64,000 bases of DNA from the NCBI GenBank assembly GCA_963576475.1, contig OY754964.1:5384149-5448148 (forward strand). Direction: 5' to 3'. The notes beneath the pieces were generated by a model. The model was given only the letters and a program-made list of their open reading frames with translations. It did no database searches and was not told where the DNA came from. This document shows positions 11,884-25,009 of the stretch, one piece after another. Source of the stretch: Molanna angustata. Its lineage: Eukaryota > Arthropoda > Insecta > Trichoptera > Molannidae. The number at the start of each line of letters is the position of its first letter. Position 1 is the stretch's first letter. The position numbers and the translations under genes are program-made.

Positions 11884-12853
11884 AATGGGCCGTTTCCATG
11901 CTCGCCTTGGCTCGGCGAGACATCCCGAGCTCCAACGTGTAAATAGGGTGTTTGGATAGGCTCGCGTGGTCTCGCCGGGCTCGCGCCCGATCCGATCGAG
12001 TGTCGGTATTTTGGCACGAGTCAAAGGGGGTTTGCGGCAGACGTTTGCGAGTCATTTACACGTTGGCCCTGACATTAGAATCGTTTGAGCTCTGGCGCTG
12101 GAAAGATGTATCGGAATTTTGACAACTGACATCCAAATTTATAATAATAACACGTATTTTACGAATTTGAATATTCAAAGTTATATTTATGATTATAGTT
12201 TATCTGATTATGAATTATTTAGGATTAAATATATTATGATGTGAAAACATTCAATTTAATATTTTTATATTTATTTATATGTTTTATAATAAAATACATT
12301 TATTCAATCATGTTATTTTATTTATTAATATGCAGATACATCATATGCATAAAATTAATATCAAATAGTGGATTTATTGAAAAATTAAATAAAATAGTAT
12401 ATACATACTAGTTGCATGTATGTATGAATGTATGTATGTATGAATGCATGTTTGTATGTATATATAGGTTTGCCAAATAAGTATAGGTATTGACATACAA
12501 TTAGAACAACCCAAATAAATAAATAATGATTAAATTTTTTTTTTATAATTTGATATGCATTTCTTTTAGAATTTTTAAATAATAATTATTGAAAAATGTC
12601 CATTGTTTGATTAAGAACATGTACATGTAGAGATAATTGAAAAAATCCTATATTATAATAAAATTACGAAAGGCCAAAAGTTATGGCCGACATAACCTCA
12701 ACGTCCATCATGTTTGCCGCTTCAAAGCCATTTCAAAGCATACTGACGGGCTCGCGAGCATATAAATAGTGTCCGAGCTGTCGACTTTTAAGCCGTTTAC
12801 ACGCTCGCTGAGACGTTAGCCGCGCCTATACCAACGTTTAAATCCGGCTTTAC
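11884..12853. mobile_element. putative non-autonomous DNA element with GC-rich ends
   Basis: Two GC-rich blocks, 11884-12080 and 12690-12853, enclose AT-rich filler. They share inverted words built on CGTTTACACGCTCGC and CCAACGTTTAAA. The left end begins GGGCCGTTTCCATGCTCGCC and the right end is the inverse of a GCCGGATTTAAACGTTGG word. I could not fix a target duplication, so the exact ends are uncertain. Confidence 0.45.
12410..12470. repeat. interrupted (TGTA)n microsatellite
   Basis: TGTATGTATGAATG-type units repeated with small interruptions, inside the AT-rich middle of the putative element. Confidence 0.7.
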
Positions 12854-12964
12854 ATACAAACATATAAATACTCTCTTAGCTAACATACTATGTATGTTGC
12901 CATTTATACATTTCTTGTTAGTTATAGCCAATGGGGTATGATAGCAAATATATAAATGATTTTT

Positions 12965-13738
<774 letters not shown>

Positions 13739-14780
13739 TTTCTACCTTCTCTCTTCCTCCATAATAATAAGCAGTATCAATTGGCTTTCACTCAATTACT
13801 TGCCAAGCATTATTATTATAAATACCCTTAAAATAGGTATTCAGAAGGATTACTAACGAAAAATTTATCACAGCTACATACCTAGAATTTAAATTGCAAA
13901 ACAATGTCTCTTTACACTTGGTGAATTCAATATTTACTCATTGAATCAAATAAATGTCACTTTCAGTTTCACACTTTTGACAAATGTCAACAATAGATAC
14001 ATATTTTGTTCCAACACAAATTGAACTTAAGTAATTGTCTGACAAATAATCACGGTTTTATCTTTGGCCCGCTGTCTGGCCTTGTAAATTCAAACTGCAC
14101 AATTACTATTCAATTAAAATATTTAAACTTCATAATAAACTTTGACCAAAATATAACCTATCAACTCGCAAACTCAGTACACAACAGTTAATGTAGGTAT
14201 GTGTTTTTTCTGCTAAATTATTTCGCTTGTGGTTGGTTACAAATTACAAGTCATTATACCGACAGTACAACCCTGCAAAAATATTCCAAACCACACTTTA
14301 TTGTCAACGCTTAAAGATCTATAATCGCATGATATCTTTTTTTCCATAGAGTTCTCAAAGCAAACTGTTTACCGACAATCGAAAATTACTACGTAGCTAT
14401 CTACTTGATAACCCTTTATAAAACGCGCTAACAACTGCGGTCAGCCGTAAATAATTATAACACTGTACAAAATTAATTCCTTAAGTTAAAACTTTTTTAA
14501 CTCTTTGATTGCCTACCCGCAATCGCCATTGAAATTCAATTTTGATTCTTGTTTAATTTTACATAAAAATAACATCAAATTCATTTTTTTTATAAATATT
14601 TACCACATCATAACAAAAAACTTATTTATCACTAATATGACCAAAAAAAAATCCAAATTTTCCATATTAGCCCATAATTACATTTAAATTACCAATAATA
14701 TACACATTAAAAAAAAATAATTTTACTTTACAAATTAGTCCGATTATTCATCACTATATTTTGAACGTTATTTTCAAGGG

Positions 14781-15909
<1,129 letters not shown>

Positions 15910-15931
15910 TTTCTACCTTCTCTCTTCCTCC
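15910..15931 (-). promoter_or_regulatory. polypurine tract of LTR element
   Basis: On the minus strand the sequence GGAGGAAGAGAGAAGG followed by TAGAAA lies immediately upstream of the LTR start TGTGTTC. This is the expected plus-strand priming site. A duplicate is at 13739-13760. Confidence 0.7.
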
Positions 15932-16951
15932 ATAATAATAAGCAGTATCAATTGGCTTTCACTCAATTACTTGCCAAGCATTATTATTATAAATACCCTT
16001 AAAATAGGTATTCAGAAGGATTACTAACGAAAAATTTATCACAGCTACATACCTAGAATTTAAATTGCAAAACAATGTCTCTTTACACTTGGTGAATTCA
16101 ATATTTACTCATTGAATCAAATAAATGTCACTTTCAGTTTCACACTTTTGACAAATGTCAACAATAGATACATATTTTGTTCCAACACAAATTGAACTTA
16201 AGTAATTGTCTGACAAATAATCACGGTTTTATCTTTGGCCCGCTGTCTGGCCTTGTAAATTCAAACTGCACAATTACTATTCAATTAAAATATTTAAACT
16301 TCATAATAAACTTTGACCAAAATATAACCTATCAACTCGCAAACTCAGTACACAACAGTTAATGTAGGTATGTGTTTTTTCTGCTAAATTATTTCGCTTG
16401 TGGTTGGTTACAAATTACAAGTCATTATACCGACAGTACAACCCTGCAAAAATATTCCAAACCACACTTTATTGTCAACGCTTAAAGATCTATAATCGCA
16501 TGATATCTTTTTTTCCATAGAGTTCTCAAAGCAAACTGTTTACCGACAATCGAAAATTACTACGTAGCTATCTACTTGATAACCCTTTATAAAACGCGCT
16601 AACAACTGCGGTCAGCCGTAAATAATTATAACACTGTACAAAATTAATTCCTTAAGTTAAAACTTTTTTAACTCTTTGATTGCCTACCCGCAATCGCCAT
16701 TGAAATTCAATTTTGATTCTTGTTTAATTTTACATAAAAATAACATCAAATTCATTTTTTTTATAAATATTTACCACATCATAACAAAAAACTTATTTAT
16801 CACTAATATGACCAAAAAAAAATCCAAATTTTCCATATTAGCCCATAATTACATTTAAATTACCAATAATATACACATTAAAAAAAAATAATTTTACTTT
16901 ACAAATTAGTCCGATTATTCATCACTATATTTTGAACGTTATTTTCAAGGG

Positions 16952-18184
16952 TTAAATACCACATAAACCAATGTTAAATTGTTTCACGAACTCTCTACCT
17001 ACTAACATTTTTTTTCCTCTATTTAACACATGAAATTCTATCTTCTGTTCAATACCGTTATACTTACTATTCAATTCACAAATACCTATACATTTCAATA
17101 TACTACCGTCATACGATTTTAATATATTTTTGGGTTTTTTCAACTTACACTTATTATACTTTTTATAATAAATATCTTTTGGGATGACACAAACATTACT
17201 ACCCGTATCGACCATCGCTGAAACATTTTTATTGTCAATACTCATACAAATCATGAATGGATCAACCTTTTCATTGATATGCTCCGTGTCGTAAATAACA
17301 TTTACGTTTGTATTTTTTTCTACGCTACAAATATCACTTTTACTTGTACCAAACTGATTGTTTTTACACGCTTTTACAATATGTCCCTTTTTTCCACACT
17401 TTTTACAAATGTAATCTTTAAATTTACAGTTCTTAATCAAATGTTTTTCTGATAAACAAGCAAAACATTTTAAATTTTTATATTTATTTTGTGGAGATGC
17501 TGATCTATTTCTGATTTTATTGAATTCCTCCGAATTTCTCACGTTATTATGTACCTTGTTGTTTTCATACCCACTTTTACGATTATTTTCAATGTTAAAA
17601 ATTTCGGAATTACTATTTTTTTTTACATTACTATTCCTCGATACTGACTCTAATATATTTGCATATTCCAACATCTTATTAAAACTATTCTTCTCGTCCT
17701 CCAAATATAATTTTTCTTTAATTTGTGTATTTTGCAAACCGATGATAAAAATATCTCTTAATGTTTTATCCAAACGATCCCCAAATTGACATCTCATGCA
17801 ACTCTCTCTCAGTCTACACGAAAATTCCTTTACACTCTCATTACCTGATTGTTTCATACTGAAAAATTTCTCTCTCTCAATGTAAGGTGACACTGTTTCG
17901 TTACAATAATTATCCAACAACAACATTAGTTTTGACAATTTTTCATCAGTAACTATCTTTGGTACACATAAATTTTGCAACAGAATGAAAGTTTTTTCTG
18001 ATAATGAAGTTAGAAACAAGGCTCTCTTTCTTGCTTCAACCATCAGTTCATCATTAGCTATGATGAACTGCTCGAACCGGACCCTGAAAACACTCCATGA
18101 ATCACTCTCATGGTCAAACAGTGGAGCTGTCCTCTGTTCCATATCGACGAAAAAAAAATACCTACAGGAAAGAAAAAAATTCAC
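16952..18184 (-). CDS. Gag-protease polyprotein, no polymerase
   Basis: An intact 410-codon frame. Residues about 20-180 look like a retrotransposon Gag capsid region (DHESDSWSVFRVRFEQF start). Two CCHC zinc knuckles follow, C240-x2-C-x4-H-x4-C253 and C260-x2-C-x4-H-x4-C273, which bind the element RNA. A retropepsin-type active site DTGS is at 326-329 in AMVDTGSNVCVIP, with a later LVGREF strand in place of the usual C-terminal flap and helix. The protein then stops after IGLCGI. In ordinary gypsy-type elements reverse transcriptase follows protease; here none is seen. M15 (18142) is an alternative start and may be the true one, as the first 14 residues are hydrophobic and unlike Gag. Because the frame is intact, the protein may still be made and packaged by a partner element. 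Confidence 0.88.
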   Translation of the reverse strand: MNFFLSCRYFFFVDMEQRTAPLFDHESDSWSVFRVRFEQFIIANDELMVEARKRALFLTSLSEKTFILLQNLCVPKIVTDEKLSKLMLLLDNYCNETVSPYIEREKFFSMKQSGNESVKEFSCRLRESCMRCQFGDRLDKTLRDIFIIGLQNTQIKEKLYLEDEKNSFNKMLEYANILESVSRNSNVKKNSNSEIFNIENNRKSGYENNKVHNNVRNSEEFNKIRNRSASPQNKYKNLKCFACLSEKHLIKNCKFKDYICKKCGKKGHIVKACKNNQFGTSKSDICSVEKNTNVNVIYDTEHINEKVDPFMICMSIDNKNVSAMVDTGSNVCVIPKDIYYKKYNKCKLKKPKNILKSYDGSILKCIGICELNSKYNGIEQKIEFHVLNRGKKMLVGREFVKQFNIGLCGI

Positions 18185-18631
18185 TTAACTTAACTCGATC
18201 CTGTCCAGTCGCTTGTATCCCTGCCCTACGGCTCGTCCTCCAGCTCGTCTGGCTCTCCAAACGTCGTCACTGGTCCTCTGGTCCCGCGTCACGTCCTGTG
18301 GTCTCCCTGGTGCTTCCCTTGAAGTCCAGTAGTCCTCTTCTTCTGGTTCAGCTGGCGTTTCCTCTTGAAATCCAGTGAAGTCCTCCCTGGCACTCCCCCT
18401 TGAAGTGTCCAGTCCTCTTCTTCTGAAGTAGCCCTGGTCCTGACCTTGAAGATCCCTGTCTTCGTCCAGTCCCCCTTGCTTCCTCGAAGATTCTTGCTAC
18501 CGTACAATACTACTATTGTACGATTGTAGGTACCTCAACAATTATTTTTTACACCGGAAAAAAATTATTGTCGTCGCGATGTTTTTTCTAGAACAATCTC
18601 GTTCTTTCTTCTTTCTTCTTCTGCGAAGATT
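18185..18631 (-). other. LTR element leader between primer site and gag
   Basis: About 450 bp, more C- and T-rich on the plus strand (purine-rich on the sense strand) with repeated GTCCTCTTCTTCTG and TCCAGTAGTCC-like words. A leader of this kind usually carries packaging signals; nothing more specific can be read. Confidence 0.4.
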
Positions 18632-18649
18632 CGTCTCCAGACTGCGCCA
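18632..18649 (-). promoter_or_regulatory. primer binding site of LTR element
   Basis: Reads TGGCGCAGTCTGGAGACG on the minus strand, one base after the LTR end. TGG at this place complements a tRNA CCA tail. The first ten bases match the tRNA-Ser type primer sites known for 17.6/297-like insect elements; the match weakens after that. Confidence 0.7.
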
Positions 18650-18650
18650 G

Positions 18651-19270
<620 letters not shown>

Positions 19271-19309
19271 AGAAGTCAATAAAAAAATAATCTATAAAAA
19301 ATAATATCT

Positions 19310-19850
19310 GTATATAAAATCTGTTAAAAAATATCTTTGACTCCCGACAGGGAAAAAAATCCAATGTTTGCGCATATGCAATAATAAAAATATTCGATTA
19401 CTTACACATTGGTACAAGTAGGTAAATAAGACAAAAATGACCTTATAAGTCTGGCGCAATTCAGGGGAGACTTCTATGCGAAAAATGCATTGTCACCTCA
19501 GATATAAGAATTGTAGCTTTCATTATTTACAAAAAACCAATTCTCTCAATAGATGGCGTTCCAACAAAATAAATAAAAATAATAAGATTGTTGTTCATAA
19601 TTTCACCCATAGATGGCTGTAGTAAAAATTCCTTATTTTCAAGCGAAAAGAATTTCAGTATATAGAACTTTCAAAATTGAATTGATAGGGATCTCATTAA
19701 AAGGCATAATTGGTGAACGTTGCGCAAGCGCATAAAGTGATCACGTAAACCAGCCGATGACAGGTCGTAAGCCCTGTAGGTGCCTTGATTTCCCGGTTCT
19801 CCTACAATAAATATTCCAACTTCGTCTCTATTGAGATAATTAAAAATCTG
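19310..19850. repeat. dispersed repeat R1, copy b, split
   Basis: 19310-19410 carries TTTGACTCCCGACAGGG and CCAATGTTTGCGCATATGC; 19700-19850 carries TGCGCAAGCGCATAAAGTG, CCGATGACAGGTCGTAAGCC and CAATAAATATTCCAACTTCG. About 300 bases of unrelated DNA separate the parts, so this copy was probably interrupted. Confidence 0.55.
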
Positions 19851-19853
19851 TTA

Positions 19854-20126
19854 AAAAATAGCTTTAGTTAAGTTTTTAGCTGACAGATTGCATTTTAATA
19901 TTTTCGTTATCCTATCTTTGAATTTTATATTAATATCTTTTTTTATTTTAGTGTGGTCTAATTTGTTAGACTGCGGAAAACCTAGATATTTATAAACCTT
20001 CAACCCTTTCAAACTATCTATTTGAAAAATTCTCTGGATATCTCCACCCATTTCTAGTATTTTACCCTTTTCAACATGTAACGTTTTACATTTATCTAAA
20101 CCGAAAGACATTCTACATAATATCAT
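19854..20126 (-). pseudogene. LINE reverse transcriptase fragment (R2/R4 superfamily type)
   Basis: A 91-residue piece: SFGLDKCKTLHVEKGK, then YKYLGF, then KDINIKFKDRITKILKCNL and SAKNLTKAI. These are the post-catalytic thumb motifs of R4/Dong and R2-like non-LTR retrotransposons. The catalytic F-x-DD block is missing and the frame is cut at 19850 where the R1 repeat begins. Confidence 0.65.
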
Positions 20127-20681
20127 CTGAAAATGCTTTTATTATCCTAATCATTTATATTATTATTATTTGTTTACTATTTCATTTTTTATATTCATTT
20201 ATTATTATTTTTTATGTATATAAATATATATCTGTTTTTTTAATATAATCTGTTTTTGTATGCATAATTATTCTTAAATTCTGTTTATGTGTATATTATG
20301 TAAAAGACTATTAAGCCGTAAATTGTAACAAAATAAAATAATTAATTGAAAAATTTTAATATTTCCTAATTGTAGCGATAAAAACTAAAAACTTAGCAAC
20401 ATTGATTTTGACAACTTTAGTCATCATTATATACTCTTTGGTCATCATGAATACCAAATTAACAATGAGCATGTCATAGAGGAGAGATTTTGTAGTGAAT
20501 AGATTATTATTATTTGTGTTATTTGATTGAAATAATATTCTTACATTAATATATTTACTTCATAAAAAAATGTTTCAATCTGATGATTTTGTATGTGTAT
20601 AATCAAATACTTAATTTTAGATTACTTGACACTAAATAGTTTTTTTTAATGTAAAGTGGTTTACAGATTCTGTCAGAAGAG

Positions 20682-20984
20682 ATGTTTCCAATCAAAAACA
20701 AACCGCCTAATGTGGATAATGATCTTTACAAAGAAAGTTGGAGCAATGAAGAATTAAATAGAATATGTAATACGGACCCTGACATCTTAAAGGTAGCCAC
20801 ATTGAAGTGTCCACCAACCAAGAAAAATGTTGCAAATGAAATTCTCAGAAAGTTAGAAAACACCACAGAAACTCCTCAAAAATTTCGAAAGAAAAGAAAA
20901 TTTCCTGGTCCAGCTGGATTATTACCAGACGATATGAATGGAAGAATGCATGAAAAATATGCTACCACTGTTTGTTCGTCACAG
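20682..20984 (+). CDS. HROB: HROB exon with FPGPAGLLP motif
   Basis: 101 codons ending before donor GTATTT at 20985. The basic run FRKKRK precedes FPGPAGLLP and could act in nuclear import or MCM8-9 binding. The frame is open upstream to the AG at 20666, so the first ATG may be internal. Confidence 0.85.
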
Positions 20985-23900
20985 GTATTTTATTACATTC
21001 ATTGTTATTTATTACATTCAAAAACCTTTGACGAATACTTTTGTATATTCATCAATCTTGAAATAAATCACGGGTCACAAGATTAGGAACTTTGTGAATA
21101 AAAATTTCACCTCGGTTTGAAGATTTTTTTTTATTAAAAAGAACTTGAATATTTTGTAGTAAATTAAATCTACATATAATATTGCCCTGTGCAAAAAAAT
21201 TACGACATTCATTTTAAAAAAAGGTTTAACTCTAATTAACAATTCAAAAATATATAAAAGGAATACTTTTTAATTGCATATACACAAACATTGAATTTTT
21301 TTCCCTATCGGGAGTCAAGTGATATTTAACTGACAATTTTTTTAATGTCTCAATAGAGACAAATTTCCCTTATCAAAAATTACATTGATAAGGGAACTCA
21401 AGGAACAAGGCATAATTGGTGAACATTGCACAAGCGCATAAAGTGATCACGTAAACCAGCCGATGACAGGTCTTAAGCCCTGTAGGTGCATTGAGTTCCT
21501 ATTTCTTCAATAATATCCCAACTTCGTGTCTATTGAGATGTTAAAATGTTTGTCAATAAAAATATCACAAATATATGGTAAGAAATGTTTTCTTGCTTAT
21601 ATATAGATTTTTTGAATTATAATTTTTGTCACAATGAATTTAAGACTTTGTATCCTTTCAGTCTTTCTCCTGTTCACAAAACCAATTATCAAGTAGCGTG
21701 TTTGAAGAAGGACCTTGGTTACAAATGAAACGAGAAATGAAGGGCATATTTCCACACACTATAGAATATGTTAAAAATCAAGCTTTGACCCATAGGTTAA
21801 CCGGTCGGAAGGTTCCACTGTTATGTGGTGTGGTCCACAGCATTGACAGAACTTTACAGGATCCTCTCATTGTCCTTAGTGATCCATCAGGTTTGTATTT
21901 AAAACAAGAGCTTGATTTTATTTTAAACAATTTGATCGTAGGTACTAAATTATGATGTCTTTTCGTAGACCAAACTAGCTATCAACGCTGAAATAAAAAT
22001 GTTTAAAGTTTGATCTTGGATTGTAAGCGCTATTTATAAAAGATCTTTAATTGATCTTATATGACAATATTTATGACAAGCGGATAAATTGTAATATGGA
22101 GAGACCATGTGGAAAGAATGGACTCCCAAAGACTACCACATGGAAAACCAGAGGGAAGAAGGATGCCTGGACAACCACCCAACATATGGGAAAACAGCTG
22201 GGAGTCCACATCACAAGAGGCAGCAAACAGCTGGGAGTCCACATCACAAGAGGCAGCAAACTCTACACAGACAGGCCCCAGTGGCCTTCAGCAAGTGGCT
22301 CATTCCATATGTAATCAACACAAACCTGACCACCTCAGAATTTGATGAAATTTGGTACAAAGGTTTTTCTAATCGAGATTAAGAAAAATACCAATTTTTT
22401 TTCAAATACCGCAAACGGTTTCAAAATTAGAGCTACGTAAAATATCCCAAAATCAGCAGAAAAAATGTAACTGACATATTTTGAAATCTCCTTACATTTT
22501 TAAATAAAATGCATTATAAAATAAGTTTTTTAATTATCTCAATAGAGACGAAGTTGGAATATTTATTGTAGGATAACCGGGAAATCAAAGGTCGTAAGCC
22601 CTGTAGGTGCCTTGATTTCCCGGTTCTCCTACAATAAATATTCCAACTTCGTCTCTATTGAGATAATTAAAAATCTGTTAAAAAATATCTTTGACTCCCG
22701 ACAGGGAAAAAAAATCCAATGTTTGCGCATATGCAATAATAAAAATATATTCGATAAAATAAGTTATAAAAACTATTTATAACTTAACTAAAAAAATTGA
22801 TGTCTTAGATATAACCCTCCTAAGTACATAATTAATTATGGTAATACCACTTATACAAAAAAATTAAAACACCCTGTTTTAAATTATTATTTAACTATGA
22901 AACCATTATCCTCCCATTTTGAAATTTCGAGAATCACTTACCAAAAGTATGAACTATTTATAGTAATTTTTAAAAAATAATCAAAAATGCACTTTTTGAA
23001 ACAATCAAAAACAAAATTTTGAATTGAGTTTCAAAAAAAAACTTTTTATCCCAAAGTATGTCGTGTTGTACATCAAAAGAAAGAGCATTAAAAACTGAGT
23101 AAAATGACACCACTCCCACCTCTCTAGCTCAATTAGGAGAACAGCTATAGTGATTTCAAAATATGTCGGTTACGTTTTTTCTGATTTTGGGATATTTTAC
23201 GTAGCCGTAATTTTGAAACCTTTTGAGGTATTTGAAAAAAAATTGGTGTTTTTCTTAATCTCGATTAGGACAACCTTTGTACCAAATTTCATCAAATTCT
23301 GAGGTGGTCAAATAAATTTTTTTATTTTAGTGTGTTGATTTCATATGGAATGAGCCAAGTATAAGAAGAAGGTTAGATAATAAAATAAGTGGATAATATG
23401 GCACTGTTTAAATTGTTGAATGATTTATCCCTCATTTATTCAATCTTTGATTGACATAGCAATCTACTGATTTATTTTACGCTTTTACTTTACTAAAAAT
23501 ATGTTATTTTAATGTTTTTAGGAGAAATTCAATGCACCCTCCACCGTGACGCTTGGGAATATCTTGGATGTTATCTCGTTCCACAATACTCCGTGGTTCT
23601 CTTGAAAAATACTACTGTATTCACAACTGGAAGTGCGCTGAAAAAAATATATTTGAATATCACCAATAATAATATTTCCAATGTGTATTGCGACGAAGAA
23701 AATTCATACACATTAAACGATAACTTAGTCAAAACATGTGATATTAATTTGCCAAAGCTTTATTCAAAGGAAATTGTCTCGTGCGAGAATACAAAAGTAA
23801 TTGTATTGAGAAACAATTCAATTTCTCCACACAAAAATTATACTACAGGTACATATTATTAAGTATAATTTAGTTAGCTTACAAAGACAAATAGTTGTAG

Positions 23901-24063
23901 TTGAATATTTTAACTGTAAACCTACATTATGAAACTTATAAATCTTTTTTGTTTCACAGATAACTGTCTTACGTCAGAATTAGAAAATAGTCACAATCAA
24001 TCCGATTATCTTCTTGTTCAGTCATTATTGGAGGGAATAACAGATGATTTTTTTGAAGATTGA
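20682..24063 (+). CDS. HROB: HROB-like homologous recombination OB-fold protein
   Basis: HROB (C17orf53/MCM8IP) is a nuclear factor that loads and stimulates the MCM8-MCM9 helicase during homologous recombination. Exons: 20682-20984, 21662-21890, 23522-23848 and 23960-24063, with GT-AG introns and summed length 963 nt, exactly 321 codons with TGA stop at 24061. Exon 1 holds RKFPGPAGLLPDD, the hallmark motif of the family; exons 2 and 3 hold an OB-fold region (KVPLLCGVVHSIDRT, DPLIVLSDPSG, EIQCTLHRDAWEYLG, LVPQYSVVLLKNTTVF). The tail is acidic (EGITDDFFED). Human HROB is about twice as long because of a poorly conserved N-terminus. A TTTACAG before 20667 leaves an upstream exon possible, so ATG 20682 is provisional. 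Introns are loaded with R1 repeats and a LINE foldback. Confidence 0.87.
21275..21570 (+). repeat. dispersed repeat R1, copy c
   Basis: In HROB intron 1. The best-preserved linear copy: ACACAAACATTGAATTTTTT, CTATCGGGAGTC, an inner inverted repeat around TTGATAAGGG, then GTGATCACGTAAACCAGCCG and CAGGTCTTAAGCCCTGTAGG, ending with CGTGTCTATTGAGATG. Confidence 0.65.
21662..21890 (+). CDS. HROB: HROB exon, start of OB-fold
   Basis: 229 nt between TCCTTTCAG and GTTTGT. FEEGPWLQMKREM and TGRKVPLLCGVVHSID lead into the first OB strands. It ends one base into a Gly codon completed by the next exon. Confidence 0.86.
22098..22350 (+). pseudogene. degenerate LINE C-terminal fragment
   Basis: Frames around 22109 read HVERMDSQRLP then GKPEGRRMPGQPPN, a decayed form of the common LINE terminus (GHVxRM ... 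GRRxxGRPxxRW). A 33-bp direct duplication at 22196-22261 (AGCTGGGAGTCCACATCACA unit) adds a repeated 11-residue block. A frameshift separates the later DRPQW piece. Confidence 0.5.
22297..23358. repeat. 1.06-kb foldback: LINE tails in opposite orientation
   Basis: The left arm (22297-22490) and right arm (about 23150-23358) are near-complementary over roughly 190 bases, both starting with a GGCTCATTCCATATG word at the outside and carrying CTCAGAATTTGATGAAATTT and ACGTAAAATATCCCAAAATC. The left arm directly continues the LINE fragment at 22098-22350, so the foldback looks like two 3' tails facing each other. Confidence 0.65.
22530..22760. repeat. dispersed repeat R1, copy d, perfect hairpin
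   Basis: Two arms of about 58 bases, 22530-22588 and 22612-22669, are nearly perfect reverse complements (TCTCAATAGAGACGAAGTTG at the outside, ACCGGGAAATCAA inside) around a 23-base loop with CGTAAGCCCTGTAGG. The R1 end with CTCCCGACAGGG follows. It lies inside the LINE foldback, so it is a younger insertion. Confidence 0.75.
23522..23848 (+). CDS. HROB: HROB exon, end of OB-fold
   Basis: 327 nt between TTTTTAG and GTACAT. Opens GEIQCTLHRDAWEYLG and continues with the hydrophobic strands LVPQYSVVLLKN and KKIYLNITNNNI. The second half is Asn-rich and poorly conserved. Confidence 0.86.
23960..24063 (+). CDS. HROB: HROB last exon
   Basis: 104 nt after TTTCACAG, ending in TGA. It encodes 34 residues with a C-terminal SLLEGITDDFFED acidic patch. 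No canonical AATAAA follows closely; AATATAAAG at about 24125 is the nearest variant. Confidence 0.82.
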
Positions 24064-24069
24064 AATATA

Positions 24070-24700
24070 TACAATTACAAATTTTTATTTGATATCTAAA
24101 ATTATATATGTATAAGAAATACCCAATATAAAGCTGCATATAAAGTTTGGTAGATTTGGAAGAATCTTGCTAGGAATGATAGTATCGACAGCCAAATCTT
24201 TTAAAGCTTTTTAAGAATTACAACATAAGATTGGGCAAGGGACATTCCTGTTTAATTCAATTTTGCCCATTAGTCATGGGTTAGAAATTTGCTAACTTAA
24301 CTTTTTTTTTAAATATTTTAGTTGATCATATCTCTATGAAGATGAAGCATAAATATATTTTTACATAGGACGAATCGGGAAATCAGTCACATATAGGGCT
24401 TACAACCTATACCATCAGTTTGTGTTATTTCTGTGTGCCTTGCGAGTTCCTTTAATCAACTGTATTTGAAAGTTATATATTTTTAAGTTGGATGACCAGC
24501 TGCTTGAAAATCACTTTTTTTACTTTTCGTCTGCTATCTTTGTTTATTTTTGTTATGTGATTAACTTATTGCCGTATTAACACTGTTTTGTATATTTAAC
24601 ATTAACTCTGGTTGGCTGGAAGAAATTGCCATTAAGCAATAAGCCCGCCAGTGTACTAATTATATGTACAGAAAGTAAATAAATAAATAAAATCATCAAG
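24070..24700. other. HROB 3' flank with R1 fragment and retroelement tail
   Basis: 24370-24450 is a decayed R1 fragment (AATCGGGAAATCAGTC, GGGCTTACAACC). 24604-24690 carries GGTTGGCTGGAAGAAATTGC, AAGCCCGCCAGTGTAC and a (TAAA)n tail, the same 3' module as the SINE at 11320. No exon seen. Confidence 0.5.
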
Positions 24701-24826
24701 AGATTAATGAATATTTATTGGAAAGTAGCATAAACAATTAGCTTCAATAAACTAATGTAACCTATTTCACAGATGTCACCGTGTAGGCACCTGATTCCAC
24801 CTCCTTTGTAAAATTTAACTAACCAT

Positions 24827-25006
24827 GGCCCTGAGTCAAATTGAAAACGCTGTTCGTTATCACCAAGCGCTATTTTTTTTTGTATGTGATTTGACGTTTG
24901 TTGTAGAAATTTTTTCTACAATAACAAACAACAAACGTCAAATCCCATACAAAAAAAAATTAGCGCTTGGCGATAACGAACAGCGTTTTCAATTTGACTT
25001 GGGGGC
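24827..25006. mobile_element. 180-bp palindromic MITE, copy 1
   Basis: Almost entirely one long inverted repeat: arms of about 85 bases (GAGTCAAATTGAAAACGCTG at the outside, GATTTGACGTTTGTTG further in) meet at GTAGAAATTTTTTCTAC. CAT flanks both sides (24824-24826 and 25007-25009), suggesting a 3-bp target duplication. The same element is at 43904-44082. Confidence 0.85.
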
Positions 25007-25009
25007 CAT

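Noticed and set aside
20682..21086. Single-exon 134-codon protein
   Set aside because: The last 33 codons are intron; splicing at 20984 continues into a conserved OB-fold.
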